Source: DUZB01 sp964407525 (GTDB taxonomy: Bacteria; Desulfobacterota; DSM-4660; Desulfatiglandales; Desulfatiglandaceae). From it: DNA of 10,799 nt. A program made the position numbers and the translations under genes. The notes beneath the pieces are model-generated. The model had not been told where the DNA came from. It saw only the letters and a program-made list of their open reading frames with translations, and searched no databases. Below are positions 1 through 6,569 of this stretch, one piece after another; position 1 is the stretch's first letter; the number at the start of each line of letters is the position of its first letter. The stretch lies in NCBI GenBank assembly GCA_964407525.1, contig CAYOWC010000161.1, positions 1-10,799 of the forward strand. Reading direction: 5' to 3'.

Positions 1-266
1 TTCCTTGTGCGACGTACTATCGTACGTCTCCGCGCAAACCCTTGTTTTCCCCCGCCAAAAGCGCGGGATCTTCGACTTGACCTTGCGAAAATGTCATTTC
101 TGAATTGGAAACTCGTAGCGCCCCGAATACCATTAATGGATGGGCGTTAATTACTGCCGAACCGATTGCACCTATAATGATGACGGCAAAAGACCCGAAG
201 TTTTCGAACAAAAAAATGCCCCTTCTTTAAACACCTCCGCAAAGACGTTTAAAACCCCCTATTCCA
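1..266. other. Downstream non-coding stretch with a doubtful 64-codon ORF
   Basis: No reliable gene is seen. A minus-strand ORF from TTG at 211 to TAG at 17 encodes a short peptide with one hydrophobic run (FAVIIIGAIGSAVINA) and a polar tail. It has a rare start, no ribosome binding site and no recognisable family. Its stop lies inside a perfect hairpin (GACGTAC-TATC-GTACGTC, 11-28). A 10-bp palindrome CCATTAATGG is at 130-139, and TTTAAAC/GTTTAAA arms with a 14-base loop lie at 226-232 and 247-253. It reads more like a repeated extragenic element than a gene. Confidence is for the statement that nothing solid is encoded here. Confidence 0.5.
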
Positions 267-950
267 TTATAAAACTTCTTCTTCCGGAGAGGTTACCTCT
301 CCCATTCTTTTCATTACCGGATCGGGTAGGCCTTCATAGAGCTTGAGGAATTTTTTATTGATCTCCTCGTTCGCATTCTCAAAGAGACTCTCTCCACGCA
401 GATTGCTTTCTACCATGAAGGGGCCGAAATCCTTCACTTCCAGTACCCACATGGCCTGAGCCAGGCCAAGCTCTTCTTTCCAGGCCACATCTTTTACCCT
501 TACAATGCCTCTTCCGTAAATAGCGCCAAGCCCATACCCCACCGTGGTCAAGTAAATCGCTTCGTTCGGCATAAAGGCATTTTTGTATATCTCTTTGGAC
601 ATTCCCCCTTTTCCGATAACAAAACGGATATCATAGCGACGAAGGAATTCAGACATGTATTTAGCAAATCGGAAACTGGCTGTCGCAGTAACAGACGGAA
701 CATTATACACGCCTGGAGCGGTTTCGCTTATGGCAGGGGAACAGTGAAAAGTTGCTCCTCCCAATGTTCGAGGGTCAATGGGCGGTTCCACGCCTTTTTC
801 AAAAATCATATTATAAAGACCTTCTCGTCCGGTAAAGACCAGGCCGTTTAAAAACACGGCATCCCCTAATTCAAGGGGTTCAATATCTTCTCTTGTGGCA
901 GGGAGTGTTATAGGGACTTCACGAATCTCACTTTTTTTTTGTTTTGTCAT
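267..950 (-). CDS. Class I fumarase / L-tartrate dehydratase-type hydro-lyase, beta subunit
   Basis: This is the partner subunit that contributes part of the active site. The 227-aa product aligns by eye with E. coli TtdB along its length: LELGDAVFLNGLVFTGRE at 26-43, ATFHCSP at 66-72, Arg94 in the ATASFRF segment, VIGKGGM at 111-117, and WVLEVKDFGPFMVESNLRG at 168-186. Several normally conserved motifs are altered. The usual RDxxH is REGLY (42-46, losing the His), and GPTTxxRM is TATASFRF (88-95). The key Arg and the GKGGM loop remain. The enzyme is therefore probably active on a non-standard substrate, though loss of activity cannot be ruled out. GAGGAG lies 7 bases before the ATG at 950. 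The C-terminal residues after about 205 are highly charged. No strong terminator follows. Confidence 0.88.
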   Translation of the reverse strand: MTKQKKSEIREVPITLPATREDIEPLELGDAVFLNGLVFTGREGLYNMIFEKGVEPPIDPRTLGGATFHCSPAISETAPGVYNVPSVTATASFRFAKYMSEFLRRYDIRFVIGKGGMSKEIYKNAFMPNEAIYLTTVGYGLGAIYGRGIVRVKDVAWKEELGLAQAMWVLEVKDFGPFMVESNLRGESLFENANEEINKKFLKLYEGLPDPVMKRMGEVTSPEEEVL

Positions 951-966
951 CTCTGTACTCCTCTTT

Positions 967-1896
967 CTATTCTATGGTGTCCCTTCGGTAGTATGGGGTA
1001 AACCATTGAGGGTCTTCCCGGTACTCAACCCTATTATCCGCAAAAAGACGGGCGGTTTTTCTTCTCTGGGCATAGCAGAACTGCTGGATTCCTACGGGCA
1101 TTCCGCCGGTATGGGCATGGGCTGCTTCTATATGAATATCCAACACCGCGGAGTTCCCGGGAAATCCCATGGGGCCGAAGCCCGAACGGTTTCCAAGATC
1201 GATGAGCTCTCTTTCGAGCTCAGCAATTTCCGGGTCCGGATTCCTGTCGCCTATAATGCGCAGGCAGGCCGCTTCTTTTGAAAGCCGGACACATGTGTCT
1301 TTTGTGCCACCCACCCCAACCCCGATGACTGCCGGTTGACACGACATCCCACGGCGGAGGAACTCGGCCAATGTATCAAGAAAAAACCGCTTAAGACCTG
1401 GAATCCCGTCCGCGGGAAACAACATCCGATAATCTCCTCCGAAAAGCCCTCCTTTGTGGACCACCGTGATATCCATCCAGTCCGCATCAGGCTCAAAACT
1501 ATAATCCACATTAGGAGCGTGAAGACCCACATTGTTATTATTATCTTTTCTTGAAAATGGATGCACCCGGTTGGGTCGCAAGGGAATACTCGATGTGGTA
1601 TCCGCTGTTGCCTGCCTGAGTGCTTTTTCGAGGGCCACCATGCCACCTTCTACTACGGCATTATTGCCGATCTTAGCATAATACCGCGGAAGACCGGTGT
1701 CTGCGCACATGGGACGCCGATCTTTGATGGCGGCATCGTAATTTTCCAGGATTTTCCCCAAAACATAACGAGAATGCTGGTTTGTTTCTTTTGTCGTCAG
1801 CTGTTCTACCTTCTGCTGCACATCTTTTGGGATCTCAATAGCTGCCTGTACGTTCAGTTCCCGTGCAGTCTCCAAGATCGTATCTGTGTTTATCAT
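967..1896 (-). CDS. Class I fumarase / L-tartrate dehydratase-type hydro-lyase, alpha subunit
   Basis: This is the Fe-S subunit of a two-subunit hydro-lyase that adds or removes water on a 2-hydroxy-dicarboxylate/enoate pair. The 309-aa length matches TtdA. Three cysteines in the positions expected to hold the [4Fe-4S] cluster are present: Cys64 in CADTGLP, Cys186 in MSCQPAVIGVGVGG and Cys274 in QQFCYAQRR. GFGPMGFPGNSAVLDIHIEAAHAHTG (split over 239-264) and VRLSKEA at 203-209 are clear family motifs. Where canonical fumarases have a GGGSEN-like segment, this protein reads HKGGLFGGDYRMLFP at 147-161. Substrate contacts are therefore altered, and fumarate, mesaconate/citramalate or tartrate are all possible. 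AAAGGAG precedes the ATG at 1896. The beta-subunit gene starts 16 bp after its stop, so the two form a pair. Confidence 0.9.
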   Translation of the reverse strand: MINTDTILETARELNVQAAIEIPKDVQQKVEQLTTKETNQHSRYVLGKILENYDAAIKDRRPMCADTGLPRYYAKIGNNAVVEGGMVALEKALRQATADTTSSIPLRPNRVHPFSRKDNNNNVGLHAPNVDYSFEPDADWMDITVVHKGGLFGGDYRMLFPADGIPGLKRFFLDTLAEFLRRGMSCQPAVIGVGVGGTKDTCVRLSKEAACLRIIGDRNPDPEIAELERELIDLGNRSGFGPMGFPGNSAVLDIHIEAAHAHTGGMPVGIQQFCYAQRRKTARLFADNRVEYREDPQWFTPYYRRDTIE

Positions 1897-1952
1897 GATG
1901 GCTCCTTTCCATGTCCCTTAGATTGTAATCCGTGGGTTTCATGTTCTTTTTT

Positions 1953-1981
1953 TGCGTTTGCGGCTCCGCGTCTCTGCGCGA
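1953..1981. repeat. Short CGC-rich repeat between thiolase and hydro-lyase genes
   Basis: The minus strand reads a CGCAGAGACGC / GGAGCCGCAAACGC-like run within the 96-bp intergenic gap. Short iterations of 'ACGC' and 'GAG' resemble the CGCAAAG/ACGCTAAG run at 3511-3538. It looks like a degenerate low-complexity repeat rather than a regulatory site, and no terminator is formed. Confidence 0.4.
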
Positions 1982-1992
1982 AATCTTACCCT

Positions 1993-3255
1993 TTACTTTC
2001 TTTCCAAAATAGCGCATATCCCCAAGCCTCCACCACCACAGATGGTCAGAAGGCCATAGCGTACGTCCCGTCTTATCATTTCATAGATGAGCGTTGTGAG
2101 CCGTATGGAACCTGTTGCCCCTATGGGATGCCCGAGGGAAATTCCCGAGCCATTGACATTTACTTTCTTTTCCAGATCTTCAGCCCCGATCCCCATCAAT
2201 TTGGCGTCTGCCAAAGCCTGTGCTGCAAAAGCCTCCTGGATCTCTATGAGGTCTATCTGATCGATCTTTAAAGAAGCCTTCTTAAGTGCTTTATTTACAG
2301 CCGCCGGTACTGCGGGATAAGTCAAGGTAGGGTCGGCGGCGGCAACGGCAAATGATTTGACATAGGCCATTGGCTCCACCCCGTGTTCTCTGGCTTTCTC
2401 AGGGGTTGTCAACACCAGAGCGGCGGCGCCGTCATTTTCACTGGAGGAGTTGCCGGCCGTACAAATGCCGTCCTCGTAGACCGTTCTGAGGCTTGCCAGT
2501 TTCTCCAGAGTTGAGTCACGCCGTGGTGTTTCGTCCGTATCCAACAAGATTTTTTCCTTCTTCTTTTTTACCTCAACAGGGACAATTTCCGCGCTGAATT
2601 TTCCTGAATCAATGGCGGCAACAGCTCGTTGATGTGAACGAAATGCCCATTTGTCCGCTTCTTCCCGGCTGATCCCTTCATTCCTGGCCGCGGTTTCCGC
2701 CCAGGTCATCATTGAATTCAGTTCGCCAAACCTCTCTATGGGCTGATGTCTCGGTCTGCCCCGCTGTATCCTGTCATAAAAGGGGAGTCCCCAGAGCCCA
2801 AGGCTGCCATGATGTCGAGGGAAAAACCCCCATTTCGGGTCAACCATGCCGCCTACCCCCCATTTGAGAAATTCACCCGGGATGTAGAATTCGGCACGAC
2901 TCATACTTTCGACGCCACCTGCAACGATTACATCTGCATCCCTTTCCTTAATTTGCATGGTTGCTGACCAGACGGTTTGCAGTCCGGAACAGCAACGCCT
3001 GTCTATGGTGAAACCGGGAACTTCAACGGGCCATCCGGCCTCAAGAAGGGCCAGTCGTGCTGTATTGGGGCATTCCCCGTTTTGAAACGATTGTCCCAGT
3101 ATTACTTCATCCACTTCATTCGGCTTGAGATTGGCTTTTTTAATCACTTCATTGAGGACAATAGCGCCAAGTTTTTCCACCGGAACATCTTTAAGCATGC
3201 CACAATATGCGCCGATAGGTGTTCTAACGGCACTGACAATCACTACTTCTTGCAT
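1993..3255 (-). CDS. Thiolase (acetyl-CoA acetyltransferase family)
   Basis: Thiolases cleave 3-oxoacyl-CoA with CoA, or condense two acyl-CoAs, through a Cys acyl-enzyme. The 420-aa product begins with MQEVVIVSAVRTPIGAYCG. Its nucleophile is Cys88 in RRCCSG (CxSG pattern). His376 lies in GHPIGATG and the general-base Cys406 in CGGGGLGIC. At residue 340 it has Gln in the QEAFAAQ motif, where Asn (NEAF) or His (HEAF) is usual. It is some 25-30 residues longer than the typical 390-395, with the extra length in the loop region at about 126-180 (rich in Trp, Gly, Phe and His). Both point to substrate specificity beyond plain acetoacetyl-CoA. The start has GGAGG with 5-base spacing. A 96-bp gap with repeat-like sequence separates it from the hydro-lyase genes, with which it is probably co-transcribed. 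The family is certain; the chain length and substrate are not. Confidence 0.93.
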   Translation of the reverse strand: MQEVVIVSAVRTPIGAYCGMLKDVPVEKLGAIVLNEVIKKANLKPNEVDEVILGQSFQNGECPNTARLALLEAGWPVEVPGFTIDRRCCSGLQTVWSATMQIKERDADVIVAGGVESMSRAEFYIPGEFLKWGVGGMVDPKWGFFPRHHGSLGLWGLPFYDRIQRGRPRHQPIERFGELNSMMTWAETAARNEGISREEADKWAFRSHQRAVAAIDSGKFSAEIVPVEVKKKKEKILLDTDETPRRDSTLEKLASLRTVYEDGICTAGNSSSENDGAAALVLTTPEKAREHGVEPMAYVKSFAVAAADPTLTYPAVPAAVNKALKKASLKIDQIDLIEIQEAFAAQALADAKLMGIGAEDLEKKVNVNGSGISLGHPIGATGSIRLTTLIYEMIRRDVRYGLLTICGGGGLGICAILERK

Positions 3256-3501
3256 GGTTTCCTCCGTATACAGATATTTGGTATACTATTTTATTGTTTT
3301 GGGTGTCTGAGCTGTTTCCCTGATTTTAAGTGGAAGCAGAGCAGCCCTTTCTAAGGTGGTTCCCAAACCGTTCGTGATTTAGAGCAAAAGCGTAAGTTAT
3401 TTCACCGTAACTTTAGAAAAGCGGATTTTCACACGAGCGCCGCCTCTGGTTGGGAAAAATAGCCAGTCTGATCGAGAAAGAAACTTCTCACTCTATTTCT
3501 T
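3256..3501. other. Non-coding stretch upstream of the thiolase
   Basis: This is the thiolase-proximal half of the 486-bp gap between carboxyltransferase and thiolase. I see no convincing ORF on either strand. It holds a GTATAC pair near the thiolase start, a small AAGTTA/TAACTT hairpin (3394-3399 with 3408-3413), and an imperfect inverted pair TTCCCAAACC (3360-3369) and GGTTGGGAA (3447-3455). TTTCACACGA at 3427-3436 recurs as a direct repeat at 3708-3717, so the two copies flank the inverted-repeat element. A thiolase promoter probably lies here, but I cannot place -35 and -10 boxes with confidence. Confidence 0.6.
3266..3286 (-). promoter_or_regulatory. Candidate operator: GTATAC-N9-GTATAC upstream of the thiolase
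   Basis: Two palindromic GTATAC hexamers (3266-3271 and 3281-3286) are separated by 9 AT-rich bases and abut the thiolase ribosome binding site (GGAGG, 3261-3265). A 15-bp centre-to-centre spacing on an AT-rich spacer would suit a dimeric repressor or a -10-like region. No regulator gene is visible in the window. This is a shape-based call only. Confidence 0.3.
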
Positions 3502-3698
3502 ACCGCCCGCTACGCTCAAGACGCAAAGAACGCTAAGATTTAGTTTTTTTACCGAATCGGAACGGACGATTCGATAAAGCAATCAGCCCTTCGGGCATTT
3601 CAGGAGAATGGTTAAGTTCACACAAAAAAGATGGGCTGTTTTTTCGAATCGTCCGTTCCGATTCGAAAAAGGCTTTGCGGCCTTCGCGACTTGGCGGT
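3502..3698. repeat. Nested inverted-repeat element in the carboxylase-thiolase gap
   Basis: Perfect inverted arms lie at 3553-3574 and 3644-3665 (22 bases, core CGAATCGGAACGGACGATTCG inverted as CGAATCGTCCGTTCCGATTCG). Each arm is itself a small hairpin (CGAATCG and CGATTCG). Inside, CAGCCC (3584-3589) pairs with GGGCTG (3633-3638), and GCCC-TTC-GGGC can form an alternative hairpin (3586-3596). Outside, ACCGCC (3502-3507) and CGCAAAG (3522-3528) recur inverted at 3693-3698 and 3673-3679 with similar spacing. Together this gives an imperfect palindromic unit of about 197 bp with no ORF, like a miniature non-autonomous element or repeated extragenic palindrome. T-runs precede the stems and A-runs follow them on both strands, so they are not intrinsic terminators. 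Confidence 0.75.
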
Positions 3699-3741
3699 TC
3701 AACCCAGTTTCACACGAAGTCATTTCGGCCTGCAATGGTTT

Positions 3742-5211
3742 TCAGTGAACATTTTTTTCAAGTCTCAGGGAAAAATCTCCCTTTTTAACATGGATACGGG
3801 AGGTGTCTTTTTGCTTCGTTAATTCTTGGATCAACGCCATAACAGGTTTATCTCCCCTTGGGTAGTCCCTTTTTATAGGCCCTGCGGAAATGGTCGCCTC
3901 CACGTGTTCCACTGGGAACAGAATCCGAAGCAATAGTTCGTCATCGGAGATTCCAGGACGTCCAACCTCTCTTCTCAAGTCCTCAATGGACGGTTGGGGT
4001 TGTTCCCAGTTGAGGAGGCCTTTAGCCTCAGGGAGCCCCGTAATTTTATCCAGTACGTTTTGATCCACTGGTGCGGGCGTTTTTCCGTAATGCCCCAGCA
4101 CGTATCTTATTCCTTCTTCCGTAGCTACCTTATACCTCTCACCCAAGAGGACGTTTAACACAGCCTGGGTACCGACCAGTTGGGAAAATGGTGTAATCAT
4201 AACGGGATAACCCCATTCTTCGCGTATGACACTAACCTCTTCCAGAACTTCTTCCAGCCGGTGCGCCATCCCCCTTTCTGCAAGCATGAACTCGAGATTG
4301 GATATCATGCCGCCGGGGACCTGATGGATGTATTGGAAGGCGTCATATTCAACCGGGGTCCCCATGGGTTTCCCCTCCCTCTTGGCAACATATTTGAAAT
4401 GAGCAGACATCTCTTTGACGGCTTCCTCGTCTGCCATGGGATTATAACCGAGTCTGCGGAGGTTCATGATCATGTTTTCCGCTGATGGATGGGACGGACC
4501 ATTGGCCAGAGGCGAGGCACACGTATCTATGATATCGACGCCCAGGGCCACCGAATCAAGACAGCATAAGGGGGCGAGTCCTGTGGTGCAGTGGGAATGC
4601 ATTTCAAGGGGCAGGTCTCCGATCTGCCCCTTTATTGTGGGTACCAGGGTCTTGGTACGCTCCGGGGTTAAGAGTCCGATGGAATCTTTTATCATCACCG
4701 AATCCGGTTTCAAGGTCTTTATCATTTCAGCGGTTTTATGCGCATAAAATTCATCGGTATGGACTGGGCTGAGGGAATAAACCAACGGAACGACGACTTC
4801 AATTCCTTCGGCTTTCGCCACCTCAACCGATTTTGAAAGATTACTCCAGTCATGTAACGCATCAAATATCATCAGATGTTTGATCCCATTGGCCGCGCAT
4901 CGCTCAATCCAGAGCTTGATCACGGCATCGGGGACAATATTGAAACTGGTGAGCGATTTACTCCTGATCAGAGCCCGCAACGGGGTGTTTGGCATGGCTT
5001 CCGCAAGAAGTCTTATCCTCTCCCATGGATCTTCGCGAAGATAACGCAGGCAGGCGTCAAAATGCACCGTGCCCATCAATTCCGCAGCCTTGAACCCTGC
5101 CCTGTCTATTACGGGGGCAATGGGCAGCATATGGGCTGTTTTCATCCGCGTTGCCCAGAGGCTCTGGTGACCATCCCTCAATGTGGTATCAATGAAACTG
5201 ATTTTCTTCAT
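3742..5211 (-). CDS. Biotin-dependent carboxyltransferase, PycB/OadA/transcarboxylase 5S type, without biotinyl domain
   Basis: This protein transfers the carboxyl group between biotin and a 2-oxo acid, most likely pyruvate/oxaloacetate. The 489-aa product opens with IDTTLRDGHQS (metal ligand Asp8, Arg12, Gln16). It continues with MIKDSIGLLTP (Lys175, the usual carbamylated Lys) and HSHCTTG (metal ligands His205 and His207), then VPGGMISNL at 298-306 and the PYC/OADA domain segment TPFSQLVGTQAVLNV at 340-354. The CTTG form of the metal motif resembles transcarboxylase 5S more than OadA, as I recall those families. PycB and OadA proteins usually carry a C-terminal biotinyl domain, but here the protein stops after SLRLEKNVH with no EAMKM-type motif. 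Its last 30 residues resemble the N-terminal segment of AccB. With the separate carrier and biotin carboxylase it would make a three-polypeptide pyruvate-carboxylase-like enzyme. Other 2-oxo acid substrates cannot be excluded. Confidence 0.9.
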   Translation of the reverse strand: MKKISFIDTTLRDGHQSLWATRMKTAHMLPIAPVIDRAGFKAAELMGTVHFDACLRYLREDPWERIRLLAEAMPNTPLRALIRSKSLTSFNIVPDAVIKLWIERCAANGIKHLMIFDALHDWSNLSKSVEVAKAEGIEVVVPLVYSLSPVHTDEFYAHKTAEMIKTLKPDSVMIKDSIGLLTPERTKTLVPTIKGQIGDLPLEMHSHCTTGLAPLCCLDSVALGVDIIDTCASPLANGPSHPSAENMIMNLRRLGYNPMADEEAVKEMSAHFKYVAKREGKPMGTPVEYDAFQYIHQVPGGMISNLEFMLAERGMAHRLEEVLEEVSVIREEWGYPVMITPFSQLVGTQAVLNVLLGERYKVATEEGIRYVLGHYGKTPAPVDQNVLDKITGLPEAKGLLNWEQPQPSIEDLRREVGRPGISDDELLLRILFPVEHVEATISAGPIKRDYPRGDKPVMALIQELTKQKDTSRIHVKKGDFSLRLEKNVH

Positions 5212-6569
5212 CTGACATACTCCTTAATCAAAGACTTTTCTATCCAGCCTGTGTTTATCTTCCCGGTGAGATAGTCAGGGCTTTTCATGATAAAACGGTG
5301 AAATGGAATTGTGGTATCCACGCCCGAAACAGTAAAGTTCATAAGAGCCTTCTGCATAGATTGAATGGCCTGATCGCGGTCTTTTCCCCAGGTGATAAGT
5401 TTTGCAAGAAGCGAATCATAATATGGGGGAACGAAATATCCGGGATAACAGTGGGAATCAATTCGGACGCCCTCTCTTTCGGGCAGTTCCCATTGGCCAA
5501 TTCTACCGGGGCAGGGTGCAAAATCCGCATTTGGCGATTCCGCGTTTATCCGGCACTCGATGGCGTGACCGGACCGCTTGACTTCTTCCTGGGTTACGCT
5601 GAAGGAATCCCCGGAGGCCACCCTGAACTGTTCTTTGACAAGATCAATGCCGCTGATCATCTCTGTCACGGGGTGCTCCACCTGAATGCGTGTATTCATT
5701 TCAAGAAAATAGAATTGACCTTGATCCTGGTCTAACAGGAATTCTATTGTCCCGGCATTTTCGTACCCGATCTGTTTAGCAATTCTGACGGCTGCTTCGC
5801 AAAAGGCGTCCCTGAGTTCGGGTGATACAGCAGGTGATGGAGCTTCTTCAACCATTTTCTGATAGCGGCGTTGAAGCGAACAATCCCGCTCAAAAAGATG
5901 TATGGCGTTTCCGAATCGATCCCCGATGATCTGGACCTCTATATGCCGTGCATTTGGTATGTAGTGTTCTACATAAATCCTGTCGTCCCCGAATGCGCTC
6001 AGAGCTTCGGCGGAAGCCTCGTCAAAGACGGTCTTCAAATCCTCCGGTTGCTCAACGATTTTCATTCCTTTTCCACCGCCACCCGCGGCCGCTTTCAATA
6101 AAACAGGATACCCTACGTTTTCCGCGGCTTCTGTCGCCTCTACAAGATCGGATACAAGCTCTGAACCCGGAATAATCGGAATCCCCAGTTTGCCAACCAG
6201 CTTTCGTGCGTAAAGCTTATCTCCCATCCGCTTTATATGATCTGCCTTCGGTCCCACAAAAATAAGGCCATGGGTAGTGCACATTTGGGCTAACTGGGGT
6301 TGTTCTGCGAGAAATCCGTATCCGGGATGGATGGCATCCGATCCCGTTCCCAGAGCAGCAGCAATGATAGTGTCTACTTTTAAATAGCTCTGCATGGGTG
6401 CGGGAGGGCCGATGCAAACGGCCCTGTCGGCCATCTTTGCAGGTAGACTTTCTCTATCCGCTTCAGAGACCGTAACGATGGTTTCTAAGCCGAGCTCCCG
6501 GCATGCTCGAATGACACGAACAGCAATCTCGCCTCGGTTGGCCACCAAAACGCGGGAAATGCGTTTCAT
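5208..6569 (-). CDS. Biotin carboxylase subunit (AccC/PycA-like)
   Basis: This is the ATP-dependent biotin carboxylase that loads bicarbonate onto the biotin of the carrier encoded upstream. At 453 aa it has the normal stand-alone length and all the expected parts: an N-terminal RVLVANRGEIAVRVIRACR segment at 6-24, HPGYGFLAE at 81-89, ATP-grasp Lys159 with the glycine loop GGGGKGM at 163-169, His209 and Glu211, FLEMNTRIQVEHPVTE at 288-303 with the catalytic Arg294, and Arg340 in IECRINAE. No catalytic residue appears to be missing. The start follows GGAGGAAG and overlaps accB by ATGA; the stop overlaps the carboxyltransferase start by ATGA. The same subunit can serve acetyl-CoA, pyruvate or other acyl carboxylases. 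The downstream gene points to a pyruvate/oxaloacetate-type enzyme, so accC and pycA are both plausible names. Confidence 0.95.
   Translation of the reverse strand: MKRISRVLVANRGEIAVRVIRACRELGLETIVTVSEADRESLPAKMADRAVCIGPPAPMQSYLKVDTIIAAALGTGSDAIHPGYGFLAEQPQLAQMCTTHGLIFVGPKADHIKRMGDKLYARKLVGKLGIPIIPGSELVSDLVEATEAAENVGYPVLLKAAAGGGGKGMKIVEQPEDLKTVFDEASAEALSAFGDDRIYVEHYIPNARHIEVQIIGDRFGNAIHLFERDCSLQRRYQKMVEEAPSPAVSPELRDAFCEAAVRIAKQIGYENAGTIEFLLDQDQGQFYFLEMNTRIQVEHPVTEMISGIDLVKEQFRVASGDSFSVTQEEVKRSGHAIECRINAESPNADFAPCPGRIGQWELPEREGVRIDSHCYPGYFVPPYYDSLLAKLITWGKDRDQAIQSMQKALMNFTVSGVDTTIPFHRFIMKSPDYLTGKINTGWIEKSLIKEYVR

Noticed and set aside
226..253. TTTAAAC/GTTTAAA as an intrinsic terminator after the hydro-lyase operon
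   Set aside because: The stem is AT-rich with a 14-base loop, and the T-run on the transcribed strand begins too far downstream.
1561..2271. 236-codon plus-strand ORF spanning the thiolase end and the hydro-lyase alpha gene
   Set aside because: It overlaps two well-supported minus-strand genes and has a Cys/Pro/Phe-rich composition typical of an antisense shadow.
3640..3670. TTTTTCGAATCG/CGATTCGAAAAA hairpin as a bidirectional terminator
   Set aside because: T-runs lie 5' and A-runs 3' of the GC core on both strands, the reverse of an intrinsic terminator.
3502..3698. Integron attC site
   Set aside because: I find no RYYYAAC/GTTRRRY core sites at the ends and no integrase gene; the nested arms do not match the R/L box layout.
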